This document shows, piece after piece, positions 53,187-60,296 of a stretch of 64,000 nt of DNA. Position 1 is the stretch's first letter. Each line of letters begins with the position of its first letter. The notes beneath the pieces were generated by a model. The model saw only the letters and a list, made by a program, of their open reading frames with translations. It did not search any database and was not told the DNA's origin. The translations under genes were made by a program, and so were the position numbers. The DNA is from Algoriphagus sp. NG3 (GTDB lineage: Bacteria > Bacteroidota > Bacteroidia > Cytophagales > Cyclobacteriaceae), in assembly GCF_034119865.1 (NCBI RefSeq), contig NZ_CP139421.1:5310501-5374500 (forward strand). The letters are read 5' to 3'.

Positions 53187-55229
53187 ATGGAATTTAAACT
53201 TACCTCAGATTATCAGCCTACTGGAGACCAGCCTAAGGCGATAGCTGAACTTACGAAGGGTGTATTAAATGGTGACCAGGCACAGGTTCTGCTTGGGGTT
53301 ACTGGTTCTGGAAAAACATTTACTGTCGCCAACCTTATTCAGCAAACGCAGAAACCCACGCTGGTTTTAAGCCATAATAAAACGCTTGCAGCACAATTGT
53401 ACGGGGAATTCAAGCAGTTTTTTCCTGAAAATGCTGTGGAATATTTCATATCCTACTACGATTATTATCAGCCCGAAGCTTTTATTCCTACTTCTGGTAC
53501 TTATATAGAAAAAGACCTTTCGATCAATGAGGAAATAGAAAAACTCAGGCTGAGCGCTACTTCTGCCTTGCTGACGGGACGAAGGGATGTGATCGTAGTA
53601 GCTTCTGTGTCATGTATCTATGGTATTGGTAATCCGGATGAGTTTGGGAAAAATGTCATCAGGCTTCAGGAAGGTGATAGGATACCAAGGAATCAGTTAC
53701 TCTTCAAACTAGTGGATATCCTTTATAGCCGTACACAACTGGAGCTCACACGTGGCACGTTTCGGGTGAAAGGTGATACTGTGGACATCTTTGTGGCCTA
53801 TGCCGACTGGGGATACCGTATATTCTTCTGGGGAGATGAGATAGAGGCTATTCAGCGATTTGATCCGGCTACGGGGAAAAAGCTGAATGATGAAAAAATC
53901 ATTTCAATTTTCCCGGCAAATCTATTTGTAACAGGAAAGGATACCCTGCAAACTGCCATACATGAGATACAATACGATATGGTGGATCAGGTGAATTTCT
54001 TCGAAAGAGAAGGTAAATTCATGGAGGCCAAACGTCTTCAGGAGCGAACTGAGTTTGATTTGGAAATGATGCGTGAATTGGGCTATTGCTCTGGTGTGGA
54101 GAATTATTCCCGATATTTTGATAGAAGAGCTCCCGGTGCCAGACCGTTCTGTCTGCTGGATTACTTCCCAGACGATTTTTTGCTTGTTGTGGATGAGAGC
54201 CATGTGACTTTGCCCCAGGTCAGAGCGATGTGGGGAGGGGATAGATCAAGGAAGGTGAATCTGGTAGATTTTGGTTTTAGACTTCCTTCGGCTTTGGATA
54301 ATAGGCCCTTGAAATTCGAGGAATTCCAGGATCTGACTAACCAGGCGATTTATGTTTCTGCTACCCCTGCTGATTATGAACTTTCTCTGACCGAAGGCGT
54401 GGTTGTAGAGCAGATCATCCGTCCTACCGGGCTTTTGGATCCTACCATAGAGGTGCGGCCAAGTCAAAACCAAATTGATGATTTGCTGGAAGAAATAGAT
54501 CAGACTATTAAGACGGGAGCACGAACACTCGTTACTACCCTCACGAAGAGAATGGCTGAGGAACTCCAGAAATTCCTCGAAAGAGCCGGGGTGAAGTCCC
54601 GATACATTCACTCGGAAGTGAAAACTCTTGACCGTGTGGAGATTTTGAGGGAACTACGCTTGGGTGTTTTCGATGTGCTGGTAGGAGTGAACCTGCTGAG
54701 GGAAGGACTGGATTTACCAGAGGTTTCCTTGGTGGCAATATTGGATGCGGATAAGGAAGGTTTTTTGAGAAATGAGCGAAGTTTGGTGCAGACGATAGGA
54801 CGTGCTGCAAGGAATTCTGAAGGCCGTGTAATTATGTATGCGGATAAGATCACAGACTCCATGCAGTCAGCGATAGATGAAACCAAGCGAAGACGTGCCC
54901 TACAGATCGAATACAATACGGAGCAGGGCATTACGCCGACTACTATCTTAAAATCGCATGACAAAATCATGGGGCAGACGAAAGTGGCCGATTCCAAGAA
55001 AAATGCGAAGTTCTATGCCGAGCCTATGCCTGGTGAAGAAAGCATGGCTGCGGATCCGGTAGTGCAATACCTGAGCAAGGATAAGTTGGAGAAATTGATT
55101 GCTCAGACTCAAAAATTGATGGAGAAAGCTGCCAAGGAACTCAATTTCATGGAGGCAGCACGCCTTCGGGATGAGTGGCAATCCCAAAAATCCAGGTTGG
55201 AGCAGCTAAACCGAGGTGTTAGCAAGTAG
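53187..55229 (+). CDS. uvrB: UvrB, nucleotide excision repair helicase subunit
   Basis: 680 residues, typical length. Walker A is GVTGSGKT at about residues 39-46. The DNA-wedging beta hairpin region is [20 protein letters not shown], followed by [15 protein letters not shown]. Helicase motifs include DESHVTLPQ (DEAD-like), [10 protein letters not shown], and the C-terminal [17 protein letters not shown]. The UVR domain at the end ([20 protein letters not shown]) binds UvrC. UvrB verifies lesions delivered by UvrA and directs incision. It stands alone here without uvrA or uvrC, as usual in this phylum. Confidence 0.98.
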   Translation: MEFKLTSDYQPTGDQPKAIAELTKGVLNGDQAQVLLGVTGSGKTFTVANLIQQTQKPTLVLSHNKTLAAQLYGEFKQFFPENAVEYFISYYDYYQPEAFIPTSGTYIEKDLSINEEIEKLRLSATSALLTGRRDVIVVASVSCIYGIGNPDEFGKNVIRLQEGDRIPRNQLLFKLVDILYSRTQLELTRGTFRVKGDTVDIFVAYADWGYRIFFWGDEIEAIQRFDPATGKKLNDEKIISIFPANLFVTGKDTLQTAIHEIQYDMVDQVNFFEREGKFMEAKRLQERTEFDLEMMRELGYCSGVENYSRYFDRRAPGARPFCLLDYFPDDFLLVVDESHVTLPQVRAMWGGDRSRKVNLVDFGFRLPSALDNRPLKFEEFQDLTNQAIYVSATPADYELSLTEGVVVEQIIRPTGLLDPTIEVRPSQNQIDDLLEEIDQTIKTGARTLVTTLTKRMAEELQKFLERAGVKSRYIHSEVKTLDRVEILRELRLGVFDVLVGVNLLREGLDLPEVSLVAILDADKEGFLRNERSLVQTIGRAARNSEGRVIMYADKITDSMQSAIDETKRRRALQIEYNTEQGITPTTILKSHDKIMGQTKVADSKKNAKFYAEPMPGEESMAADPVVQYLSKDKLEKLIAQTQKLMEKAAKELNFMEAARLRDEWQSQKSRLEQLNRGVSK

Positions 55230-55453
55230 TTTTTCTACTACAAAGTTAAAGTTCACAAAGTATAAAACTATGTATTCAATGTGTCGATGTGGCCAAAAAG
55301 GAAAACCACATAGATGCATAGGTGTCATAGAAAATACAAAAAGTATTAGAAAACTTCACTAAATCCGTGCATCGCAATAGGTGCCAGGGTCTAGGGTTTA
55401 GATTACGGTTGTTGAGGATTAGAATGTGCAATTATTTCTTTAAACTATAAATA

Positions 55454-56089
55454 ATGACGCTGCAGGAAGTGAAGTCTCTCGCTGCAAGAGGAGAGGGGTT
55501 GAGAATAGAGTTTAAGAAGAAGGCGACTTTTCCGGAGAAAATTGTCCGTGAATTAATCGCCTTTGCCAATACTTCTGGAGGTGATTTGTTGATAGGAGTG
55601 GATGATGACGGGACAGTATCCGGGCAGCGTTATATAGAAGAGGAGGTATTTGTGATGGAAAAAGCGATCAGGGAGCTTATTCTGCCTGCATTGGATTATG
55701 AATTGTTTACCCTGAAGATTAGTGAGAAAAAAGGAGTGGCGGTTTTTAAGGTTGGGGTCAGTCCACAACGTCCCCATTACCTGAAGGAAAAAGACAGAAA
55801 ACAGGCGTATGTCCGTGTGGAGGACAGGTCTGTACAGGCGAGTAAGGAAGTTTGGGAGATTTTGCGAAGAGGGAGAGTTCCCAGAGATATGGTTTTTACT
55901 TATGGAAGAAAGGAAGAAATCCTGATGAAGGCTCTCGGGGAATCTGACAAAATCACCCTGAAGGAATTTGAGAAGCTTGCAAATCTGCCGCGGTTTCTGG
56001 CCTCCAAAACTTTGGTGCGTCTGGTTTTGGCAAATGTGCTGGAGATCCATCCACAGGAGGCGGAGGATTTTTTTACGTTGAAGGAGTAG
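55454..56089 (+). CDS. AlbA_2/Schlafen-type domain protein
   Basis: 211 residues, soluble. The AlbA_2 domain covers about residues 5-130: EGLRIEFKKKATFPEKIVRE, IAFANTSGGDLLIGVDDDG, and a second strand set (YELFTLKISEKKGVAVFKV), ending in YVRVEDRSV. This fold is linked to RNA or DNA binding and to Schlafen-like nucleases. Unlike many relatives it has no helix-turn-helix of clear type, only a short C-terminal helical tail (ITLKEFEKLANLPRFLASKT) that may be one. It is 25 bases before a small doubtful gene and the hicAB module. Role unknown, possibly regulatory or defensive. Confidence 0.85.
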   Translation: MTLQEVKSLAARGEGLRIEFKKKATFPEKIVRELIAFANTSGGDLLIGVDDDGTVSGQRYIEEEVFVMEKAIRELILPALDYELFTLKISEKKGVAVFKVGVSPQRPHYLKEKDRKQAYVRVEDRSVQASKEVWEILRRGRVPRDMVFTYGRKEEILMKALGESDKITLKEFEKLANLPRFLASKTLVRLVLANVLEIHPQEAEDFFTLKE

Positions 56090-56114
56090 GTAGTTTTATT
56101 CCCGAGGAGCGCAA

Positions 56115-56309
56115 ATGGAAGTTTCCAAAACCACCAAAGCTATCCGCACCAGTCACCAGCTGGCGCAGAACCTGAAGAAAATGGAAGAATCCGGAGCGCT
56201 ACACTTGGGCAGGGAAAAGCGGGAGGTGTGCCTGATCCGCAAGATCTTCTGGGGCGGGAAGGATCTAGTCTGGCGTCAAAACTTCACCCCAACCTATATT
56301 TTTTACTAA
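56115..56309 (+). CDS. doubtful 64-residue protein or gene remnant
   Basis: A basic short protein (TSHQLAQNLKKMEESGALHL, then REKREVCLIRKIFWGGKDLV). Codon use looks like real coding sequence. The last residues (TPTYIFY) run into AT-rich DNA, so it may be a truncated gene remnant. No family recognised. It lies directly upstream of the hicAB promoter. Confidence 0.35.
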   Translation: MEVSKTTKAIRTSHQLAQNLKKMEESGALHLGREKREVCLIRKIFWGGKDLVWRQNFTPTYIFY

Positions 56310-56326
56310 AAAAAGATTTCAATTTT

Positions 56327-56357
56327 TTTGCAAAATGTAGTATTATTACTACATTTA
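56327..56357 (+). promoter_or_regulatory. hicAB promoter with embedded operator
   Basis: TTTG (56327-56330), 19-base spacer, TACATTTA (56350-56357): both boxes of the Bacteroidota consensus at the correct distance, with one mismatch in the minus-7 box. A perfect 10-bp inverted repeat, AAATGTAGTA (56333-56342) and TACTACATTT (56347-56356) with loop TTAT, fills the spacer and covers the minus-7 box. Binding there would block the polymerase, as expected for toxin-antitoxin autorepression. Confidence 0.75.
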
Positions 56358-56379
56358 AATATGTTAAACGGCAAGGAAC

Positions 56380-56574
56380 ATGAAGAAATTCAAAGTCAAA
56401 GATGTCCTCAGGCTTCTGGGCAAAGACGACTGGTATCTTCATGATCAGAAGGGAAGTCACCGACAGTTCAAACATCCCACTAAAAAGGGTCGCGTCACAG
56501 TAAACGGGAAGCCGTCTGATACGCTGAGTCAGGAACTTCTCAACAGTATCTGGAAGCAGGCGGGCTGGAAATAG
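56380..56574 (+). CDS. hicA: HicA-family toxin (mRNA interferase)
   Basis: 64 residues, the usual size. It has the dsRBD-like fold pattern KDVLRLLGKDDWYLHDQKGS followed by the catalytic HRQFKHPTKKGRVTV and a closing helix (LLNSIWKQAG). The active-site histidine is in GSHRQFKHP. HicA cleaves mRNA when freed from HicB. The antitoxin gene follows after 44 bases. The promoter and a palindromic operator lie directly upstream. Gene order hicA-hicB is the standard one. Confidence 0.92.
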   Translation: MKKFKVKDVLRLLGKDDWYLHDQKGSHRQFKHPTKKGRVTVNGKPSDTLSQELLNSIWKQAGWK

Positions 56575-56618
56575 CCTTCCTTTTCCTTTCAAATCGTTCA
56601 TATAAATCGTAAATCAAA

Positions 56619-57017
56619 ATGAAAAAGTTAATCGTAAATATCACTTGGGATGATAATTTCGGCGCATATAGCGATATACTTCCGGGATGTGTGGCAACAG
56701 CCAAAAGCCTCGAAGGCGTGAAAGAAGCCTATGCTTCAGCCATGGCTATGCACCTACAGGGAATGGTGGAAGACGGGGAAGAAATCCCCTCGATTCTTCA
56801 GAATGACTATGAGGCTGACTATCGGCTCAATACACAAGCACTTCTTAAATCACTCGACGGCAAAATCTCCCGGGCGGCCATCGCTCGGGCTTCAGGCATC
56901 AATGAGCGCCAGCTTGGTCATTACATCACCGGACGTGTGACCCCCCGTCCGGACAATAGAAAAAAAGTTGTGGAAGGTATTCATCAGATAGCTTCCGAGC
57001 TCCTAAAAGTCGTGTAG
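56619..57017 (+). CDS. hicB: HicB-family antitoxin with helix-turn-helix
   Basis: 132 residues. The N-terminal partial RNase H-like fold reads LIVNITWDDNFGAYSDILPG, then CVATAKSLEGVKEAYASAMA. The C-terminal part is a Xre-like helix-turn-helix (SRAAIARASGINERQLGHYI, then TGRVTPRP). The DNA-binding domain fits the autoregulation suggested by the palindrome at 56333-56356. It would bind HicA to neutralise it. The gene ends beside the chimeric hairpin at 57025-57067. Confidence 0.92.
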   Translation: MKKLIVNITWDDNFGAYSDILPGCVATAKSLEGVKEAYASAMAMHLQGMVEDGEEIPSILQNDYEADYRLNTQALLKSLDGKISRAAIARASGINERQLGHYITGRVTPRPDNRKKVVEGIHQIASELLKVV

Positions 57018-57024
57018 CTAGTGT

Positions 57025-57067
57025 TTGCTGAAAAAGTCTCAGCTATTCGGGATTTGCAATCCCGAAT
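57025..57067. repeat. chimeric repeat: head of repeat A plus REP-like hairpin
   Basis: TTGCTGAAAAAGTCTCAGC (57025-57043) equals the left end of repeat A. Two bases later comes ATTCGGGATT-tgc-AATCCCGAAT (57045-57067), a 10-bp perfect inverted repeat not present in copies 1 and 2. It sits between two convergent genes and may also help end transcription. Confidence 0.65.
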
Positions 57068-57072
57068 CCTTT

Positions 57073-57984
57073 TCAAGGAAGCATTATCCCTGTCCTTTCC
57101 GTAAATCCTATATTTCCCTGAAGCCCTCCGGTGTGGATCATCAGGATTTTGGAGCCTTTTGGGAAATAGCCCGTACATATAAGCTCCCAGAGTCCAAAGG
57201 CCATTTTTCCAGTATAAATAGGGTCAAGCGCAATCCCGAAACTCTCGTAAAACCACCAGATGAAATCAATCAATTCTTGCTTGTGTTTGGCATAGCCGCC
57301 AAAGTGGTAATTAGTAAAAATCTCATACGATCCTTGACTGCCTAGCTGATATTCACCAATCAGATCAGAGATTTCATAATGTATAAATTCTCCCTTTAGA
57401 GAAGAGAAGCCGAGGAGTATTTGCTTTTCAGAAAGTGAAGCATACAGTCCTGAGAAAGTCCCTCCGGTGCCGATAGAGGAGCAGATAAATGAGAATTGCT
57501 GATCTTCAGAGCCAAGGATTTCGGAGGTTCCCTGGATCGCCAATCCGTTGGTGCCGCCTTCCGGGATCAAATAAAAATCCCCGAACTTCTCTTTCAGACC
57601 TGCTAGAAATTCAGGCTCTGTTTTTTTTCTGTAGGTGGTCCTATCGATAAAGTGAAGTTGCATCCCTGCTTCTTTGGCACTGGAAAGCGTATGGTTTAAA
57701 GGTTGGGCTTCTTCTCCCCTGATCAGCCCGATGGATTCAAGTCCCTGAGCTTTTGCGGCTTGGGAAGTTGCATAGATATGATTCGAAAAAGCCCCTCCAA
57801 AAGTCAGAATCTTAGTTTTTTCTGCTGATTTTGCTTTTTCCAGATTGTATTTGAGTTTGAAAAATTTATTTCCGGAAACCTCCGGATGGACTAAGTCCAA
57901 GCGTTTAATTGCCAATTCGATTTCCTTTTCCTCCAACAAAGAATGTGTGATAAAATGTGTGGGAATTGGATCGGGGTGGAGCAT
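57073..57984 (-). CDS. PLP-dependent deaminase (ACC deaminase/D-cysteine desulfhydrase family)
   Basis: 303 residues. The PLP-binding lysine is K40 in EVSGNKFFKLKYNL. The substrate-binding loop reads LTFGGAFSNHIYATSQAAKA. The phosphate-binding glycines are in CSSIGTGGTFSGLY, and a C-terminal DPIYTGKMAFGLWEL matches the fold type II family. Members deaminate 1-aminocyclopropane-1-carboxylate or release sulfide from D-cysteine; the two cannot be told apart here with confidence. It is a single gene transcribed divergently from the pseudouridine synthase. Confidence 0.9.
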   Translation of the reverse strand: MLHPDPIPTHFITHSLLEEKEIELAIKRLDLVHPEVSGNKFFKLKYNLEKAKSAEKTKILTFGGAFSNHIYATSQAAKAQGLESIGLIRGEEAQPLNHTLSSAKEAGMQLHFIDRTTYRKKTEPEFLAGLKEKFGDFYLIPEGGTNGLAIQGTSEILGSEDQQFSFICSSIGTGGTFSGLYASLSEKQILLGFSSLKGEFIHYEISDLIGEYQLGSQGSYEIFTNYHFGGYAKHKQELIDFIWWFYESFGIALDPIYTGKMAFGLWELICTGYFPKGSKILMIHTGGLQGNIGFTERTGIMLP

Positions 57985-58009
57985 TTGTGCTGCTTTTTTG
58001 ATATGGTGT

Positions 58010-58017
58010 CAAAGTTA
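58010..58017 (-). promoter_or_regulatory. minus-7 box of the PLP deaminase
   Basis: On the minus strand TAACTTTG (58017 to 58010) fits TAnnTTTG and would place the transcript start about 20 bases before the start codon. No TTTG is found at minus-33. Confidence 0.35.
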
Positions 58018-58042
58018 AGCGTGATAATCTTATTTTTGCAGC

Positions 58043-59077
58043 ATGAGCATGCACCCAGAGGAAGATTTTGACGAGGAAGAATTAGACCTATACGAGCATT
58101 TTAAGTTTGTGATCGACAAGGGTCAGACTCCTATCAGGATTGATAAGTTTTTAACAGGAAAAATAGCTTTTGCCACACGGAATAAGATACAGCAAGCCAT
58201 AGATGCGGGCGCAATCCAGGTAAACGGAGAGTCAATCAAGGGCAGTTACAAGATAAAGCCAATGGACGATATCCGGGTACTGATGGGAAGGCCTCCGCGT
58301 GACACTGAAGTGGTGCCGGAAGATATCCCGCTTGATTTTGTCTATGAGGATAAGCATCTCTTGGTGGTGAATAAACCAGCAGGGATGGTGGTGCATCCTG
58401 CCCATGGCAATTGGTCTGGGACACTGGTGAATGGATTGGTGCATCATTTTCAGCATCTACCGGAGATGAAGGGCAATGAAGGCCGCCCTGGACTGGTGCA
58501 TAGAATCGACAAGGATACTTCGGGACTTCTTGTGATTGCTAAAGCTGAGGATGTTATGACACATCTGGCTAAGCAGTTTTTTCATCATACCATTGAGCGG
58601 ACGTATATGGCCTTGGTGTGGGGAGAGCCGGAAGAGGATGAAGGTACGGTCATTGGCCATGTGGGTCGCAGTGCCAAGAACCGTAAGGTAATGGATGTGT
58701 ATCCTGACGGCAGCCAGGGCAAACATGCGGTAACCCACTGGAAAGTATTGAAAAGGCTGAGGTATGTGTCACTGATCCAGTGTAATCTGGAGACTGGAAG
58801 AACCCATCAGATCCGGGCACACATGAAATACCTGGGACATCCGCTTTTCAATGATGCCATGTACGGAGGGGATAAAATCCGCAAGGGAACCCAATTCTCT
58901 AAATATAAAACCTTCGTACACAATGCATTTGAGCTTTTGCCCCGTCAAGCCCTCCATGCGAAGTCGCTAGGTTTTATTCACCCGGTTTCTAATGAAAAGT
59001 TATTTTTCGAGGCTCCTTTGCCAGAAGATTTTCAGTCGGTTTTGGATAAGTGGGAGAACTACGTAAATTTTGAATAG
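58043..59077 (+). CDS. RluD-type 23S rRNA pseudouridine synthase
   Basis: 344 residues. An S4 RNA-binding domain (about 28-90) has IRIDKFLTGKIAFATRNKIQ and VNGESIKGSYKIKPMDDIRV. The catalytic domain has the family motif GRPGLVHRIDKDTSGLLVIA with catalytic D156 (HRID instead of the commoner HRLD). Further blocks are ERTYMALVWG and LETGRTHQIRAHMKYLGHPL. It converts specific uridines in large-subunit rRNA to pseudouridine. An acidic N-terminal extension (HPEEDFDEEELDLYEHFKF) is unremarkable for Bacteroidota. TATTTTTG at 58031-58038 may be its promoter box, which would put the transcript start at or near the ATG at 58049. Confidence 0.93.
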   Translation: MSMHPEEDFDEEELDLYEHFKFVIDKGQTPIRIDKFLTGKIAFATRNKIQQAIDAGAIQVNGESIKGSYKIKPMDDIRVLMGRPPRDTEVVPEDIPLDFVYEDKHLLVVNKPAGMVVHPAHGNWSGTLVNGLVHHFQHLPEMKGNEGRPGLVHRIDKDTSGLLVIAKAEDVMTHLAKQFFHHTIERTYMALVWGEPEEDEGTVIGHVGRSAKNRKVMDVYPDGSQGKHAVTHWKVLKRLRYVSLIQCNLETGRTHQIRAHMKYLGHPLFNDAMYGGDKIRKGTQFSKYKTFVHNAFELLPRQALHAKSLGFIHPVSNEKLFFEAPLPEDFQSVLDKWENYVNFE

Positions 59078-59265
59078 CAAGATGACTTTTAATGAATGCT
59101 TAAATAATTATTCGTTTCCTAATGAATTTGACAACAAAATCGCCATTTAATGGCTGATTTGGCAATATTCAGGTTATTCATTGAAAAATAGTCAAAATGA
59201 GTGTCTAAAGTAATGGTGTTTTTAATGAACTGGTATTTTTCAATCGATTTCATTAAAAATACTGT

Positions 59266-59283
59266 AAATATTTCGAAATATTT
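59266..59283. promoter_or_regulatory. 18-bp perfect palindrome upstream of the tRNA-like promoter
   Basis: AAATATTTCGAAATATTT is fully self-complementary. It ends 9 bases before the minus-33 position of the promoter at 59293-59323, a position suited to an activator or repressor. Confidence 0.5.
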
Positions 59284-59292
59284 TTGAATTAT

Positions 59293-59323
59293 TTTTAATA
59301 AACAAACCGACCTGCTATATTTG
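59293..59323 (+). promoter_or_regulatory. promoter of tRNA-like gene copy 1
   Basis: TATATTTG (59316-59323) fits the minus-7 box exactly. TTTT (59293-59296) lies 19 bases upstream, a 3/4 match to TTTG. The predicted transcript starts about 60 bases before the tRNA-like cloverleaf. Confidence 0.55.
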
Positions 59324-59393
59324 AATCATACAAAGAGGGAAAAACAAACGGTTTACTCTCAAAGGACTCAGAATACATTGAAATACACTACAC

Positions 59394-59518
59394 TGTAGGA
59401 TGTTGAAATTGGCAGACAAGCCCTCCTGTCTCGGGGGTGGAGGTCATAGGATAAAACATTTAGCGAGCTCGTAAATTTGCCTAACTACTCCGTGGAGGTT
59501 CGAATCCTTCTCCTACAG
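59394..59518 (+). tRNA. tRNA-like RNA with extra-long variable arm, copy 1
   Basis: The cloverleaf is complete. Acceptor: TGTAGGA (59394-59400) with TCCTACA (59511-59517). D arm: TTG/CAA with GG in the loop. Anticodon stem: CCCTC/GGGGG with loop CTGTCTC. T arm: GGAGG/CCTTC with loop TTCGAAT. U8, U33, G18-G19 and the T-loop bases are conserved. The anticodon would be GUC (Asp), but base 37 is U, which is unusual. The variable arm is 56 bases (59438-59493), more than twice normal for class II tRNAs. It folds as GGAG/CTCC, TAGG/CCTA and ATTTA/TAAAT. The base after the acceptor stem is G and CCA is not encoded. A terminator follows. It may be a divergent tRNA, a tRNA-derived regulatory RNA, or a non-decoding amino acid donor. 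Confidence 0.65.
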
Positions 59519-59548
59519 CAGGTTATTTTGGGTTTATTGTTAATTGAC

Positions 59549-59582
59549 TAAAACCATGGAATTTTGTTTCATGGTTTTTTTT
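59549..59582 (+). terminator. terminator of tRNA-like copy 1
   Basis: AAACCATG (59551-59558) pairs with CATGGTTT (59570-59577), followed by a T run to 59582. Confidence 0.85.
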
Positions 59583-60093
59583 ATGTCTTTTTTTTTCAGA
59601 ATGTCAATGAATGTTTCCCCGCAGACCGGATTGCCGTAAGGCAGGTGGTCGTTGAGAAAGACGGAGATTTTCGTAGATAATCTATAAAGATGTTTCTTTT
59701 TCCTGGCCCATTTCTGAAGCCTCAATTTAAAAGAGGATTTTCCCGATTCGCTGATATTTTGAATTTTGATTAGATTTCCCAATATGATTTGGCAAATGTG
59801 TCTCATTTATCTATTATTAAATCGTTAATATGAAGCTGTGTTTTTGCAATAAATTTGTAGATAATTAATCTGATCCCTGCTTTTGCTGACTAAACTGTAA
59901 AAAAATAAATTAAATCTTATCAAAATTTTAATAAACGGATGGTATTTCTAATTTTGACCCAGCGAAATTTAAAACGGTCTAATGATTTATCTCTTGACTG
60001 TTTAAATTTAGTCTTTCAGGCCTATTAAACTTTTTGGTTTGCTTAGCTAACCAAACAATTGGCATAAGGCCAATAACCTTCCGATAACACTAT
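59583..60093. other. spacer between the two tRNA-like genes
   Basis: 511 bases, AT-rich, without a convincing gene. Just before copy 2 are two hairpins in a row: TTTGGTT...AACCAAA (60033-60055) and ATTGGC-ataag-GCCAAT (60058-60074). No clear TAnnTTTG box was found for copy 2. Confidence 0.5.
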
Positions 60094-60216
60094 TGTAGGA
60101 TGTTGAAATTGGCAGACAAGCCCTCCTGTCTCGGGGGTGGGGAACATAGAATAAAGCGTAATTCAACCGGACTATTGCCTAACAACCCCGTGGAGGTTCG
60201 AATCCTTCTCCTACAG
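60094..60216 (+). tRNA. tRNA-like RNA with extra-long variable arm, copy 2
   Basis: The first 47 bases (60094-60140) and the last 27 (60190-60216) are identical to copy 1, covering acceptor, D, anticodon and T arms. The 54-base variable arm (60138-60191) has diverged but keeps its fold. The base of the arm is GGGG/CCCC where copy 1 has GGAG/CTCC, a compensatory change. An inner stem GTAAT/ATTGC replaces ATTTA/TAAAT. CATAG-ATAAA and TTGCCTAAC are kept in both arms. The putative anticodon is again GUC with U at position 37. A separate terminator follows, so each copy is its own transcription unit. Confidence 0.65.
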
Positions 60217-60222
60217 CTATGA

Positions 60223-60248
60223 AGCAGCACATATGTGCTGCTTTTTTT
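60223..60248 (+). terminator. terminator of tRNA-like copy 2
   Basis: AGCAGCAC (60223-60230), loop ATAT, GTGCTGCT (60235-60242) and a T run to 60248. Confidence 0.92.
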
Positions 60249-60296
60249 AGTTGGAATTGACTCTAATTGCCTATTTTAGACAAAAATCAATGCTAT

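Larger units (their letters stand above)
59078..59393. other. AT-rich control region before the tRNA-like gene
   Basis: Contains several TTAATGAA/TTCATTAA-like motifs (near 59092, 59122, 59220 and 59258), GCCATT-T-AATGGC near 59150, an 18-bp palindrome (59266-59283) and a promoter (59293-59323). No open frame. Confidence 0.55.

Noticed and set aside
58031..58038. TATTTTTG as a certain promoter of the pseudouridine synthase
   Set aside because: It lies only five bases before the ATG and lacks a minus-33 box, so it is mentioned in the gene entry but not listed as a separate feature.
59394..59518. tmRNA or group I intron in a tRNA gene as explanation for the long tRNA-like RNA
   Set aside because: The RNA is far too short for tmRNA and has no tag reading frame. 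The extra bases are in the variable arm, not the anticodon loop, and lack group I core elements.
59540..59806. 88-codon open frame on the minus strand between the tRNA-like genes
   Set aside because: It runs through the terminator of copy 1, is AT-rich and lysine-rich, has no promoter box and does not resemble a protein family.
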